A stretch of 53,867 nucleotides of DNA from DAOUET01 sp034430155 (GCA_034430155.1 DAOUET010000140.1:1-53867); one strand, 5' to 3'. Shown: positions 1 through 8,035, counted from the first letter of the stretch. Notes: generated by a model not told the origin, from the letters alone. Program-made: numbers and translations.

Positions 1-138
1 ATGGTGATGCCCGGAGACAACGTCAATCTGGAAGTGCAGTTGATCGTGCCGGTAGCCCTGGAGCAGGGTTCCAAGTTCGCCATCCGGGAAGGCGGCCTGA
101 CGGTGGGCGCGGGCGTGATCACTAAGATTTTGGAATAG
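1..138 (+). CDS. tuf: Elongation factor Tu, C-terminal fragment (cut by window edge)
   Basis: Only the last 45 residues are present. They match the end of EF-Tu domain III, with the hallmark MVMPGDNV at the start and FAIREGGLTVGAGVITKILE at the end. EF-Tu carries aminoacyl-tRNA to the ribosome as a GTP complex. The gene stops 7 bases before rpsJ, the classic str-to-S10 operon junction. GC content of the fragment is about 63% by my count, clearly above the roughly 48% in rpsJ, which may reflect codon bias in a very highly expressed gene. Identification is secure; the start lies outside the window. Confidence 0.97.
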   Translation: MVMPGDNVNLEVQLIVPVALEQGSKFAIREGGLTVGAGVITKILE

Positions 139-145
139 GTGGAAT

Positions 146-454
146 ATGGCCAAGCAAAAAATTCGCATTCGTCTTAAGGCGTACGACCACCGTGTTTTAG
201 ATCAATCTGCCAAACGGATTGTTGAAACGGCAGAACGCACGGGCGCAAGGGTGGTTGGGCCAGTGCCTTTACCCACCAAAATAGAACGCTTCACCGTTCG
301 ACGCTCAACATTCATTGATAAGGATTCCCACGAGCACTTTGAGATTCGCACTCATAATCGTTTAATTGACGTTTTAGATCCCGATTCGAAGACTATCGAT
401 ATGCTGATGAGGTTGAATCTACCAGCAGGTGTCGATATTGAAATAAAGATTTAG
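146..454 (+). CDS. rpsJ: 30S ribosomal protein S10 (NusE)
   Basis: This 102-residue protein has the full usual length of S10 and carries the family signature EHFEIRTHNRLIDV near residues 63-76. S10 sits in the head of the 30S subunit and, as NusE, pairs with NusB in transcription antitermination complexes. It follows tuf after 7 bases and is preceded by a weak GGTGGA-like ribosome site, so it is probably co-transcribed with tuf. It is separated from the next gene, rplC, by a spacer far longer than any other in the operon. Identification is secure. Confidence 0.98.
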   Translation: MAKQKIRIRLKAYDHRVLDQSAKRIVETAERTGARVVGPVPLPTKIERFTVRRSTFIDKDSHEHFEIRTHNRLIDVLDPDSKTIDMLMRLNLPAGVDIEIKI

Positions 455-671
455 GAGAAATCACAGCGTAAGTTATTTTTCCTTAAAGTTTGTTTGATCA
501 AACTTAGAAGCGCAACTACGCATCAAGCAATGTAAGCGCGATCCTGCACGTGGACGAAAAAAATACTAAAAAACCTCGACAGGATAGCTGACTGCGTTGC
601 CGGTAGGGATGATGCAGCATAGCCCAAGCTGACAGTCCCGAATTATCTATGGAAATCAGGAGAAAAAGGAA
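455..671 (+). promoter_or_regulatory. Candidate structured leader between rpsJ and rplC
   Basis: This 217-base gap holds no reading frame with a ribosome site. A hairpin forms at 486-505 (7-bp perfect stem, six-base loop) without a following U-run. A second cluster at 586-639 has a direct repeat AGCTGAC (586-592 and 627-633) and nested pairings CTGC/GCAG (592-595 with 614-617) and GGGA/TCCC (606-609 with 636-639). A good ribosome site (aggag) precedes rplC. The position inside a ribosomal operon suggests a protein-binding leader, but this is inference. Confidence 0.35.
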
Positions 672-1307
672 ATGTTGAAAGGGCTAATTGGAAAGAAAAT
701 CGGCATGACCCAGATTTTCGATGATGATACCGGTGCCGCCATTCCGGTCACATTGATTGAAGCTGGGCCTTGTTATGTCACTCAAATACGAAATCTTGAG
801 AAAGATGGGTTTTCTGCAGTACAACTCGGTTTTGAAGAGGTGAAACCTGGACGCTTGACTGGTGGTAGATTGGGCCATCTCAGGCGGAACAGTCTACCTC
901 CGTTGCGCTACTTGCGGGAATTTCGAATTAAAGATCCCCAGGTTAAAGAGGGGGACACGCTGACCGTCAACCAGGCATTCGCTGTGGGTGAACTGGTGGA
1001 CGTTGTTGGTACAAGTAAAGGAAAAGGTTTTCAGGGAGCTGTGAAACGCTACGGATTTTCGGGTGGTCCAAAAACACACGGCCAGTCAGACCGCTGGCGC
1101 GCCCCCGGTTCCCATGGTTCGACTACCACTCCCGGGCGTGTATTCAAAGGCTCTCGTGGACCCGGGCATATGGGATTCGAGCGCGTAACGGTACAGAACT
1201 TAAACGTCGTTTTGGTTGATCCAGAACGCAATCTGTTAGCAGTACGCGGAGCTGTCCCCGGTCCTAAAGGCAGTTTGGTGATGATTAAGGAAGCCCGAAA
1301 AGAGTAG
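672..1307 (+). CDS. rplC: 50S ribosomal protein L3
   Basis: At 211 residues this is a normal-length L3. The N-terminus MLKGLIGKKIGMTQIF is diagnostic, and the long loop GSTTTPGRVFKGSRGPGHMG (around residues 150-170) is the extension that reaches toward the peptidyl transferase centre. L3 is one of the first proteins to bind 23S rRNA and nucleates large-subunit assembly. The start ATG follows the ribosome site aggagaaaaagga. It opens the run rplC-rplD-rplW-rplB after an unusually long spacer, and its expression may therefore depend on that leader. Confidence 0.98.
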   Translation: MLKGLIGKKIGMTQIFDDDTGAAIPVTLIEAGPCYVTQIRNLEKDGFSAVQLGFEEVKPGRLTGGRLGHLRRNSLPPLRYLREFRIKDPQVKEGDTLTVNQAFAVGELVDVVGTSKGKGFQGAVKRYGFSGGPKTHGQSDRWRAPGSHGSTTTPGRVFKGSRGPGHMGFERVTVQNLNVVLVDPERNLLAVRGAVPGPKGSLVMIKEARKE

Positions 1308-1323
1308 ATGGAGCTGAGCGATT

Positions 1324-1953
1324 ATGAAAGTGAATGTCGTAAATATGCAAGGGAAAAAGGTTCGCTCGCTGAATTTACCGGCGGAAATTTTTGAGGTGCC
1401 GGTCAACGCTGATTTGATGCATCAAGCCTACGTCCGCCAAATAGCAAATGCCAGATTAGGAACACATAGTACCAAAGGGCGCAGTGATGTTTCTGGGGGC
1501 GGAAGAAAACCTTGGCGACAAAAGGGAACTGGACGGGCACGGCAAGGTTCAATTCGAGCAGCGCAATGGGTTGGAGGTGGCAAAGTACACACCCCAAAGC
1601 CACGCGCTTATACCAAACAGATGCCTCGCAAAATGCGACGGGCTGCTTTGCGATCGGCCCTATCAGTGAAAGCTGCTGGTCACGATATTCTGGTATTAGA
1701 TGAATTATCGATCTCGGAACCCAAGACTCGCATTATGGTTGAGGCGTTAAATAGCCTGGTTGGAGACGCAAGTGTGCTAATCCTGGTTTCAGAAAAAGAT
1801 GAGACTTATGACCTTATCAGGCGATCGATCAACAATTTGCCCGGTACAAAGATGCTGATGGCAAATTATCTCAACATTCGCGATTTGATTGGATATGATA
1901 AGGTCATCATACCGGTCTCGGCCTTAGATGTTATCAAATCGTACCTAGGCTGA
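1324..1953 (+). CDS. rplD: 50S ribosomal protein L4
   Basis: The 209-residue product has the L4 signature KPWRQKGTGRARQGSIRAAQ around residues 61-80, the loop that lines the peptide exit tunnel. L4 binds 23S rRNA early and, in enterobacteria, also represses the S10 operon by binding its leader. Whether that autoregulation exists here is unknown, but the odd rpsJ-rplC spacer just upstream is a natural place to look. The gene follows rplC after 16 bases and precedes rplW by 13 bases, as expected for one operon. Confidence 0.98.
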   Translation: MKVNVVNMQGKKVRSLNLPAEIFEVPVNADLMHQAYVRQIANARLGTHSTKGRSDVSGGGRKPWRQKGTGRARQGSIRAAQWVGGGKVHTPKPRAYTKQMPRKMRRAALRSALSVKAAGHDILVLDELSISEPKTRIMVEALNSLVGDASVLILVSEKDETYDLIRRSINNLPGTKMLMANYLNIRDLIGYDKVIIPVSALDVIKSYLG

Positions 1954-1966
1954 TAGAGAGGTAGTC

Positions 1967-2269
1967 ATGGCAACTATTCATGATGTGCTTCGCCGCCCAA
2001 TAATTACGGAGAAATCGAATTACCAGAGCGGTGATCTCAACCAGTACGCCTTTGAGGTTTCTTCGGAGGCGACCAAAGGATTGATTAAAGACGCGGTGGA
2101 AACCCTTTTCGATGTGGATGTCCTGAGGGTCAACGTGATCAATGTACCAGCCAAACGAAGCCGTCGATGGCGAAGCCGGCGCGTTTTGGTACGACGCAGT
2201 GAATATAAGAAAGCAATTGTTACCCTGGCACCGGGTGATCGTATAGAAGCATTTGAAGGGGTGCGCTAA
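1967..2269 (+). CDS. rplW: 50S ribosomal protein L23
   Basis: This 100-residue protein begins with DVLRRPIITEKSN, the conserved L23 opening, and has a basic middle segment (KRSRRWRSRRVLVRR) that contacts 23S rRNA. L23 lies at the peptide tunnel exit and docks signal recognition particle and trigger factor. The ribosome site is gagaggtag before ATG. Its stop codon shares one base with the start of rplB (taATG), which implies translational coupling. Length and order are standard. Confidence 0.97.
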   Translation: MATIHDVLRRPIITEKSNYQSGDLNQYAFEVSSEATKGLIKDAVETLFDVDVLRVNVINVPAKRSRRWRSRRVLVRRSEYKKAIVTLAPGDRIEAFEGVR

Positions 2270-3105
2270 TGCCAGTAAAGAAATACAAACCAGTAACCCC
2301 GAGCCGACGCGGGATGACGGGCCATACTTTCGAAGAAATCACCAATGCAAAGCCCGAACGTTCCTTGTTGGTACCGAAAAGAAAACAGGGTGGCAGGAAC
2401 GTATATGGAAGGGTAACTGTTCGTCACCGGGGGGGAGGCCATAGGCAGCATATCCGCTTGGTGGATTTCAAGCGCGATAAGCGCGATATCCCGGCCAGGG
2501 TGGCGACCATAGAATATGATCCTAATCGCTCTGCTCGATTGGCGCTGCTGCACTACGTCGATGGTGAAAAGCGATACATCATCGCGCCATTGGATTTAAA
2601 GGTAGATGATGTAGTTATGGCAGGTTTGCAGGCTGAAATTCGTGCCGGCAACAGTCTGCCAATCGCAAGTATCCCGGTTGGTACCATGGTACACAATGTG
2701 GAGATGAAAGAGGGTAAAGGCGGTCAATTGGTACGAGCAGCGGGTGGCTCTGCCCAAATCCTTGCGAAAGAGGGCGATTATGCCCAGATTCGGCTCCCAT
2801 CGGGAGAGGTAAGATTGGTCCGACAAGCATGCTACGCCACAATTGGCCAGGTTGGAAATCTGGATAATAGCAATATCAAGCTGGGAAAAGCAGGGCGTAA
2901 GCGACATTTGGGCATCCGCCCAACTGTGCGCGGCTCAGCGATGTCGCCTCGTGATCATCCCCATGGCGGCGGTGAGGGTCGCCAACCGATCGGTTTACCT
3001 GGTCCGAAAAGCCCCTGGGGTAAACCCACTTTGGGGAAGAAGACACGGCGTAATAAGAAGACTGAAAAATATATCATCCGCCATCGAGGCAAGAAGCGGC
3101 GGTAG
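2269..3105 (+). CDS. rplB: 50S ribosomal protein L2
   Basis: A full-length L2 of 278 residues. The N-terminal RNA-binding part contains GRVTVRHRGGGHRQHIRLVD, and the C-terminal HPHGGGEGRQPIG segment includes the conserved histidine near the peptidyl transferase centre. L2 is needed for subunit association and peptide-bond formation. It overlaps rplW by one base and is followed by rpsS after 52 bases. The basic C-terminus (KKTRRNKKTEKYIIRHRGKKRR in part) is typical. Identification is secure. Confidence 0.98.
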   Translation: MPVKKYKPVTPSRRGMTGHTFEEITNAKPERSLLVPKRKQGGRNVYGRVTVRHRGGGHRQHIRLVDFKRDKRDIPARVATIEYDPNRSARLALLHYVDGEKRYIIAPLDLKVDDVVMAGLQAEIRAGNSLPIASIPVGTMVHNVEMKEGKGGQLVRAAGGSAQILAKEGDYAQIRLPSGEVRLVRQACYATIGQVGNLDNSNIKLGKAGRKRHLGIRPTVRGSAMSPRDHPHGGGEGRQPIGLPGPKSPWGKPTLGKKTRRNKKTEKYIIRHRGKKRR

Positions 3106-3157
3106 TCAGACGGTATGGCAGTGATATGCAACCGATGATGATTACGGAGAAAAAATC

Positions 3158-3433
3158 ATGGGTCGATCGTTGAAAAAAGGGCCATTCATAGCCCCGAAAC
3201 TATTAAAGAAAATTGAAACCATGAACGAACGCGGTGAGAAAAAAGTCATCCGGACCTGGAGCCGGGCTAGTACTATCTTCCCACAAATGGTAGGCCATAC
3301 GATAGCAGTTCATGATGGACGGCGCCATGTACCCATTTACATTACAGAAAATATGGTCGGGCACCGCTTGGGCGAATTTGCACCAACACGTACTTTCCGT
3401 GGCCATCTGGCTGAGAAGAAGATCAGGAGGTAG
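3158..3433 (+). CDS. rpsS: 30S ribosomal protein S19
   Basis: The 91-residue product begins MGRSLKKGPFIAPKLLKKIE, the invariant S19 start, and contains the rRNA-binding core TWSRASTIFPQMVGHTIAVH. S19 forms part of the 30S head with S13 and contacts the A-site tRNA and the inter-subunit bridge. A gattacggag ribosome site lies upstream. The next gene, rplV, begins 3 bases after its stop. Nothing unusual is seen. Confidence 0.98.
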   Translation: MGRSLKKGPFIAPKLLKKIETMNERGEKKVIRTWSRASTIFPQMVGHTIAVHDGRRHVPIYITENMVGHRLGEFAPTRTFRGHLAEKKIRR

Positions 3434-3436
3434 GTC

Positions 3437-3781
3437 ATGGCAGATGACATTCGCTCCTATGCTCGTTATGTATCAATTTCGCCACAAAAAGTCCGCCTGG
3501 TTATCGATCTGGTGCGCGGCAAAGACGTGCTAGAAGCGCTCGACATTTTGAAATTCACGCCTAACCGAGCTGCGCGGCCAGTCTCAAAAGCCTTGGTCTC
3601 AGCGATGGCAAACGCTGAGGAAAATTTTGGTGTGAGCCGTGAGGATTTATACGTTTATCAAATCCGTGCTGACCAAGCACCCACGCGTCGCTGGCGAAGG
3701 TTTGGGGCGCGCGGGCGATTCAAACCGATTTTAAAACGCAGCTCTCACGTCACGGTCGTTTTACGAGAACGCGAGGTTTAG
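3437..3781 (+). CDS. rplV: 50S ribosomal protein L22
   Basis: At 114 residues this is a typical short L22. It has the conserved SPQKVRLVIDLVRGK start of the fold (about residues 15-30) and the C-terminal beta-hairpin RWRRFGARGRFKPILKRSSH that lines the exit tunnel, where macrolide-resistance changes occur in other bacteria. The ribosome site aggaggtag directly precedes ATG, and rpsS ends 3 bases upstream. A 72-base spacer follows before rpsC. Confidence 0.97.
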   Translation: MADDIRSYARYVSISPQKVRLVIDLVRGKDVLEALDILKFTPNRAARPVSKALVSAMANAEENFGVSREDLYVYQIRADQAPTRRWRRFGARGRFKPILKRSSHVTVVLREREV

Positions 3782-3853
3782 GATCAAAAGGGATTATCAG
3801 GAGCATGGGATGATCAATGAAGCTATTGGACATTTCACTCTAAAGGAGAAGAT

Positions 3854-4531
3854 ATGGGACGGAAAGTTCATCCGATCGGTTTTCGTCTGAAGATTAATAA
3901 AACTTGGGAGGGACGCTGGTACGCAGAAGGCGATAATTATGTCGAACAGTTACACCAGGATTTTGAGATTCGCGGCTTAATTCGTAACGAATCTCCTCGA
4001 GCTGGTGTATCCCGAATCGAAATCGAACGATTCCCAGGAAAGGTGAAGATAACCGTTTACACTGCGAAACCAGGCGTTTTAATTGGGCGTAAAGGTGAAA
4101 ACGTAAAGAAATTACGTGCGAACCTGGAATCTTTGATCGGCAAGAAAATCGATCTGGATGTTAAAGAAATCAAAAATCCAGATATGGACGCCTATTTAGT
4201 GGCGCATAACATCGCTGAGCAGCTTGAGCGGCGCATCAGTTATTCGAGAGCTATGAAACGATCTATTCAGCAAGCCATGCGACAAGGGGCTCAAGGTGTG
4301 CGAGTTGAGGTCGCTGGGCGACTGAGCGGTGCTGATATGGCTCGCTCAGTGAATATGAGGGAGGGCAGAGTGCCTCGCCAGACCTTACGGGCTGATATTG
4401 ATTTTTCAAAAGCGGAAGCACTGACGACTTACGGTCGAATCGGCGTTAAAGTTTGGATTTATAAAGGTGATGTGCTGCCTGAAATAGAAGAAACTGCTGA
4501 AGCTACCGAAGGTGTATACATCAGCGAGTGA
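3854..4531 (+). CDS. rpsC: 30S ribosomal protein S3
   Basis: The 225-residue protein starts MGRKVHPIGFRL and has the KH-2 RNA-binding domain with GVLIGRKGENVKKL around residues 75-88, followed by the C-terminal domain (GRLSGADMARSVNMREGRVP). S3 guards the mRNA entry channel of the 30S subunit and contributes to helicase activity. An aaaggagaaga ribosome site precedes the start. A spacer of 79 bases follows before rplP. Length and motifs are standard. Confidence 0.98.
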   Translation: MGRKVHPIGFRLKINKTWEGRWYAEGDNYVEQLHQDFEIRGLIRNESPRAGVSRIEIERFPGKVKITVYTAKPGVLIGRKGENVKKLRANLESLIGKKIDLDVKEIKNPDMDAYLVAHNIAEQLERRISYSRAMKRSIQQAMRQGAQGVRVEVAGRLSGADMARSVNMREGRVPRQTLRADIDFSKAEALTTYGRIGVKVWIYKGDVLPEIEETAEATEGVYISE

Positions 4532-4610
4532 TTTGTACGCCTGCGAGTTGCAAAAAGGGATGAGTTCGGTCGCAACTGCAGTGGCAAATTGAACCAGAGA
4601 GGTTATTGTT

Positions 4611-5042
4611 ATGTTGATGCCAAAACGTGTCAAATACCGCAAGCAGATGCGCGGTCGCATGAAAGGTAAAGCCAGACGAGGCGTAGAAGTACATTTCGGT
4701 GATTATGGCTTACAGGCTCTGGAACCCGGTTGGATATCTGCACGACAGATCGAAGCCGCTCGTCGCGCCATCGTGCGTGCAATCAAACGACGCGGAAAAA
4801 TTTGGATACGAATATTCCCTGACAAACCCGTTACGCAGAAACCTGCTGAAACCCGGATGGGGAAGGGCAAAGGTAACGTAGAATATTGGGTGGCAGTAGT
4901 GAAACCGGGACGTATCATGTTTGAAGTGGGGGGCGGATTGCCCGATGACGTGGCAAAAGAAGCCTTACGCTTAGCATCGTACAAACTATCTATCAAAACC
5001 AAAGTCGTAGCTCGTTATGATGCAATCGGAGCAGAGTCATGA
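4611..5042 (+). CDS. rplP: 50S ribosomal protein L16
   Basis: This 143-residue protein starts MLMPKRVKYRKQMRGRMKG, as L16 usually does, and contains GDYGLQALEPGWISARQIEA and the GKGKGNVEYWVAVVKPGR loop. L16 organises the A-site region of the 50S subunit and is among the last proteins added in assembly. I keep the first ATG because L16 homologues share the MLMPKR start. Its last four bases overlap the start of rpmC (ATGA), so the two are coupled. Confidence 0.98.
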   Translation: MLMPKRVKYRKQMRGRMKGKARRGVEVHFGDYGLQALEPGWISARQIEAARRAIVRAIKRRGKIWIRIFPDKPVTQKPAETRMGKGKGNVEYWVAVVKPGRIMFEVGGGLPDDVAKEALRLASYKLSIKTKVVARYDAIGAES

Positions 5043-5251
5043 AGATATCAGAAGTTCGAGATTTATCTACTGCTGAAATCAATGCACGACTGATAGACGC
5101 AAGAGAGGAACTGATGAACTTGCGTTTTCAGCTGGCTACCGGTGAACTGACGGACTATACCCGCATTCGATATACCCGGCAAACGATAGCGCGTTTATTG
5201 ACCGTGCGTAACGAGCGAGAGTTGATGTACGAGATAGAAGGTGAATCATGA
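5039..5251 (+). CDS. rpmC: 50S ribosomal protein L29
   Basis: A 70-residue, mostly helical protein with the L29 pattern KISEVRDLSTAEINARL, ELMNLRFQLATGEL and IARLLTVRNERE. L29 sits at the tunnel exit beside L23 and helps dock nascent-chain factors. It overlaps rplP upstream and rpsQ downstream by four bases each (ATGA), making a tightly coupled trio. Length is normal for the family. Confidence 0.96.
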   Translation: MKISEVRDLSTAEINARLIDAREELMNLRFQLATGELTDYTRIRYTRQTIARLLTVRNERELMYEIEGES

Positions 5252-5526
5252 ACGAACGGCGCCGAATAACTGGGGTTGTGACCAGCGATAAAATGGATAA
5301 AACTGTGGTTGTTGAGATTAGCAGGACCTTTCGCCACCCCCTCTACCAAAAAGTTGTGTACAGCTATAAACGCGTTATGGCTCATGATGAGATCGGCTGC
5401 CAAGTTGGGGACAGAGTAGTAATTGTAGAAAGCCGTCCCATATCTCGCCACAAGCGTTGGGTAGTAGAGAATATCTTACGGAGGGATGAAACCGCAGGTG
5501 AACCTGAGTTGGAGGCTGAAACATGA
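5248..5526 (+). CDS. rpsQ: 30S ribosomal protein S17
   Basis: The 92-residue product is an OB-fold S17 with RRITGVVTSDKMDKTVVVEI at the start and HDEIGCQVGDRVVIVESRPI in the middle. S17 is a primary 16S rRNA binder in the 30S body. It overlaps rpmC by four bases and rplN by four bases. A short acidic C-terminal tail (about residues 80-92) follows the core fold, a common variation. Confidence 0.96.
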   Translation: MNERRRITGVVTSDKMDKTVVVEISRTFRHPLYQKVVYSYKRVMAHDEIGCQVGDRVVIVESRPISRHKRWVVENILRRDETAGEPELEAET

Positions 5527-5894
5527 TTCAGCAAGAGAGTCGCTTGAAAGTTGCTGACAATACAGGAGCTCGCGAGCTGCTCGTTATCCATGTGCTGGGT
5601 GGATCCTCTCGCCGTTACGGTAGGGTAGGGGATGTAGTTGTGGCGACCGTTAAAGCTGCTACACCACAAGGCTCTGTAAAAAAAAGTGACATCGTACGAG
5701 CTGTAATTGTGCGTTGTGCGAAGGAGTGGCGGCGTGATGATGGTTCCTACATCAAATTTGACGATAACGCTGCGGTAATCCTTGACACAGACGGGCGTAA
5801 CCCACGAGGAACGCGCATTTTTGGGCCCGTAGCCCGAGAATTACGGGAAAAAGGTTTTATGAAAATCGTCTCCCTGGCACCTGAAGTGCTTTAG
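5523..5894 (+). CDS. rplN: 50S ribosomal protein L14
   Basis: At 123 residues this is a normal L14, beginning MIQQESRLKVADNTGARELL and containing the conserved stretch around NAAVILDTDGRNPRGTRIFG and the closing FMKIVSLAPEVL. L14 contributes to the bridge with 16S rRNA and is the docking site of the silencing factor RsfS. It starts inside the last codons of rpsQ (ATGA overlap), and rplX follows closely. Confidence 0.98.
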   Translation: MIQQESRLKVADNTGARELLVIHVLGGSSRRYGRVGDVVVATVKAATPQGSVKKSDIVRAVIVRCAKEWRRDDGSYIKFDDNAAVILDTDGRNPRGTRIFGPVARELREKGFMKIVSLAPEVL

Positions 5895-5919
5895 AGAATT
5901 GATTTTAGGAGTGAAGGCT

Positions 5920-6249
5920 GTGAGAAAGATAAAAAAAGGCGATACGATTGAAGTGATTAGCGGTCGCTTAGAAGATAAGGGCAAGCGTGGAGAAGTGATT
6001 AAAGTTTTACCGAAGGCCGACCGGATTGTGGTTCAAGGTGTCAATATGCGAAAGAAACACCAGAGCCAGGTTCAGGCTCAAGGTCAAACCGTAGCACCTG
6101 GAATTATTGAGTTCGAAGGATCGATCCACATTTCAAATGTTATGCTGGTATGTCCAAGTTGTGGTGAACCCACCCGGGTGAGGGTCCAACGGGAGGATGG
6201 TGAACCTGTGCGGGTTTGTAAGAATTGCGGATCCCTTATCGATCGATAG
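5920..6249 (+). CDS. rplX: 50S ribosomal protein L24, zinc-ribbon form
   Basis: I place the start at GTG 5920, giving 109 residues that begin MRKIKKGDTIEVISG like other L24 proteins. The ribosome site ttaggag lies 8-9 bases upstream of it, whereas a possible TTG at 5899 would put that site inside the gene. The protein has a KOW motif near residues 3-40 and a C-terminal CPSC...CKNC pair that should bind zinc, as in several bacterial L24 families. L24 initiates 50S assembly. Confidence 0.94.
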   Translation: MRKIKKGDTIEVISGRLEDKGKRGEVIKVLPKADRIVVQGVNMRKKHQSQVQAQGQTVAPGIIEFEGSIHISNVMLVCPSCGEPTRVRVQREDGEPVRVCKNCGSLIDR

Positions 6250-6267
6250 CTGGTTAGGAGTTGACAG

Positions 6268-6816
6268 ATGTCCCACTATTTAAAGGAGCGTTACCAGAAA
6301 GAGATTATCCCGGCGTTGTCCCGATCATTAGGTTTGGATAATGTGATGGAAGTGCCGAATATAAAGAAAATTGTGGTAAATATCGGCGTTGGAGAAGCGC
6401 TCGATAATGCTAAAGCTTTGGATGCTGCGGTAGAAGATATGACCATAGTCACCGGACAAAAGCCAATAGTGACCAAATCTCGTAAAAGTATCGCTAACTT
6501 CAAGTTGCGTGAGGGAAGGGCAATCGGGGTAAAAGTTACCTTACGCGGCGAGCGCATGTGGTCCTTTTATGATAGGTTAGTGAATGTTGCCTTACCCCGG
6601 ATGCGTGACTTTAGAGGTATATCCGCCAATTCTTTTGACGGGCGTGGTAATTACACCCTGGGATTGCGAGAGCAACTGGTATTTCCAGAAATAAATTACG
6701 ACAAGATCGATAAGGTGCGCGGTATGGAAGTTACGATTGTAACAACCGCACGCACCGATGAAGAGGGACTCGCACTACTGACCATGTTAGGCATGCCTTT
6801 TAGGAAGGAAGGTTAA
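6268..6816 (+). CDS. rplE: 50S ribosomal protein L5
   Basis: The 182-residue protein contains the L5 signatures NIKKIVVNIGVGEA (residues 30-43), the GQKPIVTKSRKSIANFKLRE segment and FPEINYDKIDKVRGMEVTIV near the C-terminus. L5 binds 5S rRNA and forms an inter-subunit bridge with S13. A taggagttgac ribosome site precedes ATG. The gap to the next gene (zinc-type S14) is only 3 bases. Identification is secure. Confidence 0.98.
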   Translation: MSHYLKERYQKEIIPALSRSLGLDNVMEVPNIKKIVVNIGVGEALDNAKALDAAVEDMTIVTGQKPIVTKSRKSIANFKLREGRAIGVKVTLRGERMWSFYDRLVNVALPRMRDFRGISANSFDGRGNYTLGLREQLVFPEINYDKIDKVRGMEVTIVTTARTDEEGLALLTMLGMPFRKEG

Positions 6817-6819
6817 TCG

Positions 6820-7002
6820 ATGGCAAAAAAATCCATGATCATTCGGGAGGAGCGCCGGAAGTATCCGACGCGTGTGAGAAATCGCTGTAAGCGTTGTGGA
6901 AGGCCACGTGGTTACATTCGCCGTTTTGGATTATGCCGAATCTGCTTCCGTGAGTTGGCGCTAGAAGGCAAAATCCCCGGTGTAGCTAAGTCATCCTGGT
7001 AG
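6820..7002 (+). CDS. rpsZ: 30S ribosomal protein S14, zinc-binding type Z
   Basis: This 60-residue protein is the short, zinc-binding form of S14, with cysteines at 23, 26, 39 and 42 (C-x2-C...C-x2-C). S14 is a late-assembling protein of the 30S head. The long zinc-free form used under zinc shortage is not seen in this window. It lies between rplE and rpsH exactly as in Gram-positive spc operons. The ribosome site aaggaaggtt overlaps the end of rplE. Confidence 0.97.
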   Translation: MAKKSMIIREERRKYPTRVRNRCKRCGRPRGYIRRFGLCRICFRELALEGKIPGVAKSSW

Positions 7003-7021
7003 CCGGGCGGAGGTTGAGAGA

Positions 7022-7435
7022 ATGAGTGTAAACGATCCAATTGCTGATATGTTGACTCGCATCCGAAATGCGCTGATTGCAGGGCATACATTGGTAGCGA
7101 TGCCTAATTCCAAGATGAAGGAGTCGATTGCTAAGATTCTCAAGGAAGAAGGCTTCGTCATCAGCTATGAAGTTGTGGATGGTGAAAGATCAGGCCACCG
7201 ATTTCTGCGAATTCGCCTGAAATACATAGGTGAACGGCGACAACGCCGCTCAGTGATCGTCGGACTTGAGCGAGTGAGTCACCCTGGGCGTCGAGTATAT
7301 GCTGGAAAGCGAGATATTCCCTGGGTTTTATCCGGAATGGGTATTGCAATTCTTACCACTCCTAAAGGCGTGATGACAGGTCAACGCGCCCGGCAATTAG
7401 GTGTGGGAGGCGAGATTATCTGTAAAGTATGGTAG
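7022..7435 (+). CDS. rpsH: 30S ribosomal protein S8
   Basis: The 137-residue product begins with NDPIADMLTRIRNAL and ends GGEIICKVW, both diagnostic for S8, with RISHPGRRVY-like SHPGRRVYAGKRDIPWVL in between. S8 binds the central domain of 16S rRNA and in enterobacteria also represses the spc operon by binding its mRNA at rplE. No such site was sought in detail here. An agcgggcggaggttgag-like ribosome site precedes ATG. Confidence 0.98.
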   Translation: MSVNDPIADMLTRIRNALIAGHTLVAMPNSKMKESIAKILKEEGFVISYEVVDGERSGHRFLRIRLKYIGERRQRRSVIVGLERVSHPGRRVYAGKRDIPWVLSGMGIAILTTPKGVMTGQRARQLGVGGEIICKVW

Positions 7436-7488
7436 CAAGTTATTCTTAGATTGCCGATCTGAGTTGCGATCTGTAGGAGGTAAGAAAC

Positions 7489-8031
7489 GTGTCACGAATC
7501 GGACGTATGCCGGTAGTTGTGCCAACAGGTGTGGATGTAAAGATTAGAGGCTCACACGTAAGGGTCAAAGGACCCAAAGGTGAATTAGAGCACACCTTCC
7601 CGGCTTCTATGAAAATCTCAATGAAGGAACAGGTCGTCACAGTAGAGCGACCCACAGATGAAAGCACCCATCGGGCGTTACATGGTATGACCCGAGCTTT
7701 GATCAATAATATGGTCGTTGGGGTGAGCAATGGCTTTGAGAAGATTTTAGAAATCAATGGTGTTGGCTATCGTGCGGAGTTATCTGGGGAGACATTGGTA
7801 CTTAACGTGGGGTTCTCTCACACTGTCATGGTCGAACCACCTGCTGGAATTAGCTTCGAGGTGGATGCCAGAACTCGCCAGATCAAAGTGTCGGGGTATG
7901 ATAAACAGGTGGTAGGTCAGGTGGCCGCTGATATCCGCAAAATAAGACCGCCGGAGCCTTACAAAGGTAAGGGTATCAAATATCTGGATGAGAGGATCCG
8001 TCGAAAGGCGGGTAAGGCTGGTAAGGTGTAA
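7489..8031 (+). CDS. rplF: 50S ribosomal protein L6
   Basis: Translation starts at GTG 7489, 8 bases after a strong taggaggtaa ribosome site, giving 180 residues starting MSRIGRMPVVVP. The C-terminal motif PEPYKGKGIKYLDERIRRK is the L6 signature. L6 binds 23S rRNA close to the sarcin-ricin loop and the factor-binding site. It follows rpsH after 53 bases and precedes rplR by 4 bases. Confidence 0.98.
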   Translation: MSRIGRMPVVVPTGVDVKIRGSHVRVKGPKGELEHTFPASMKISMKEQVVTVERPTDESTHRALHGMTRALINNMVVGVSNGFEKILEINGVGYRAELSGETLVLNVGFSHTVMVEPPAGISFEVDARTRQIKVSGYDKQVVGQVAADIRKIRPPEPYKGKGIKYLDERIRRKAGKAGKV

Positions 8032-8035
8032 TAAA

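Noticed and set aside
486..505. Hairpin after rpsJ as an intrinsic terminator
   Set aside because: No U-run follows and the downstream genes belong to the same conserved operon.
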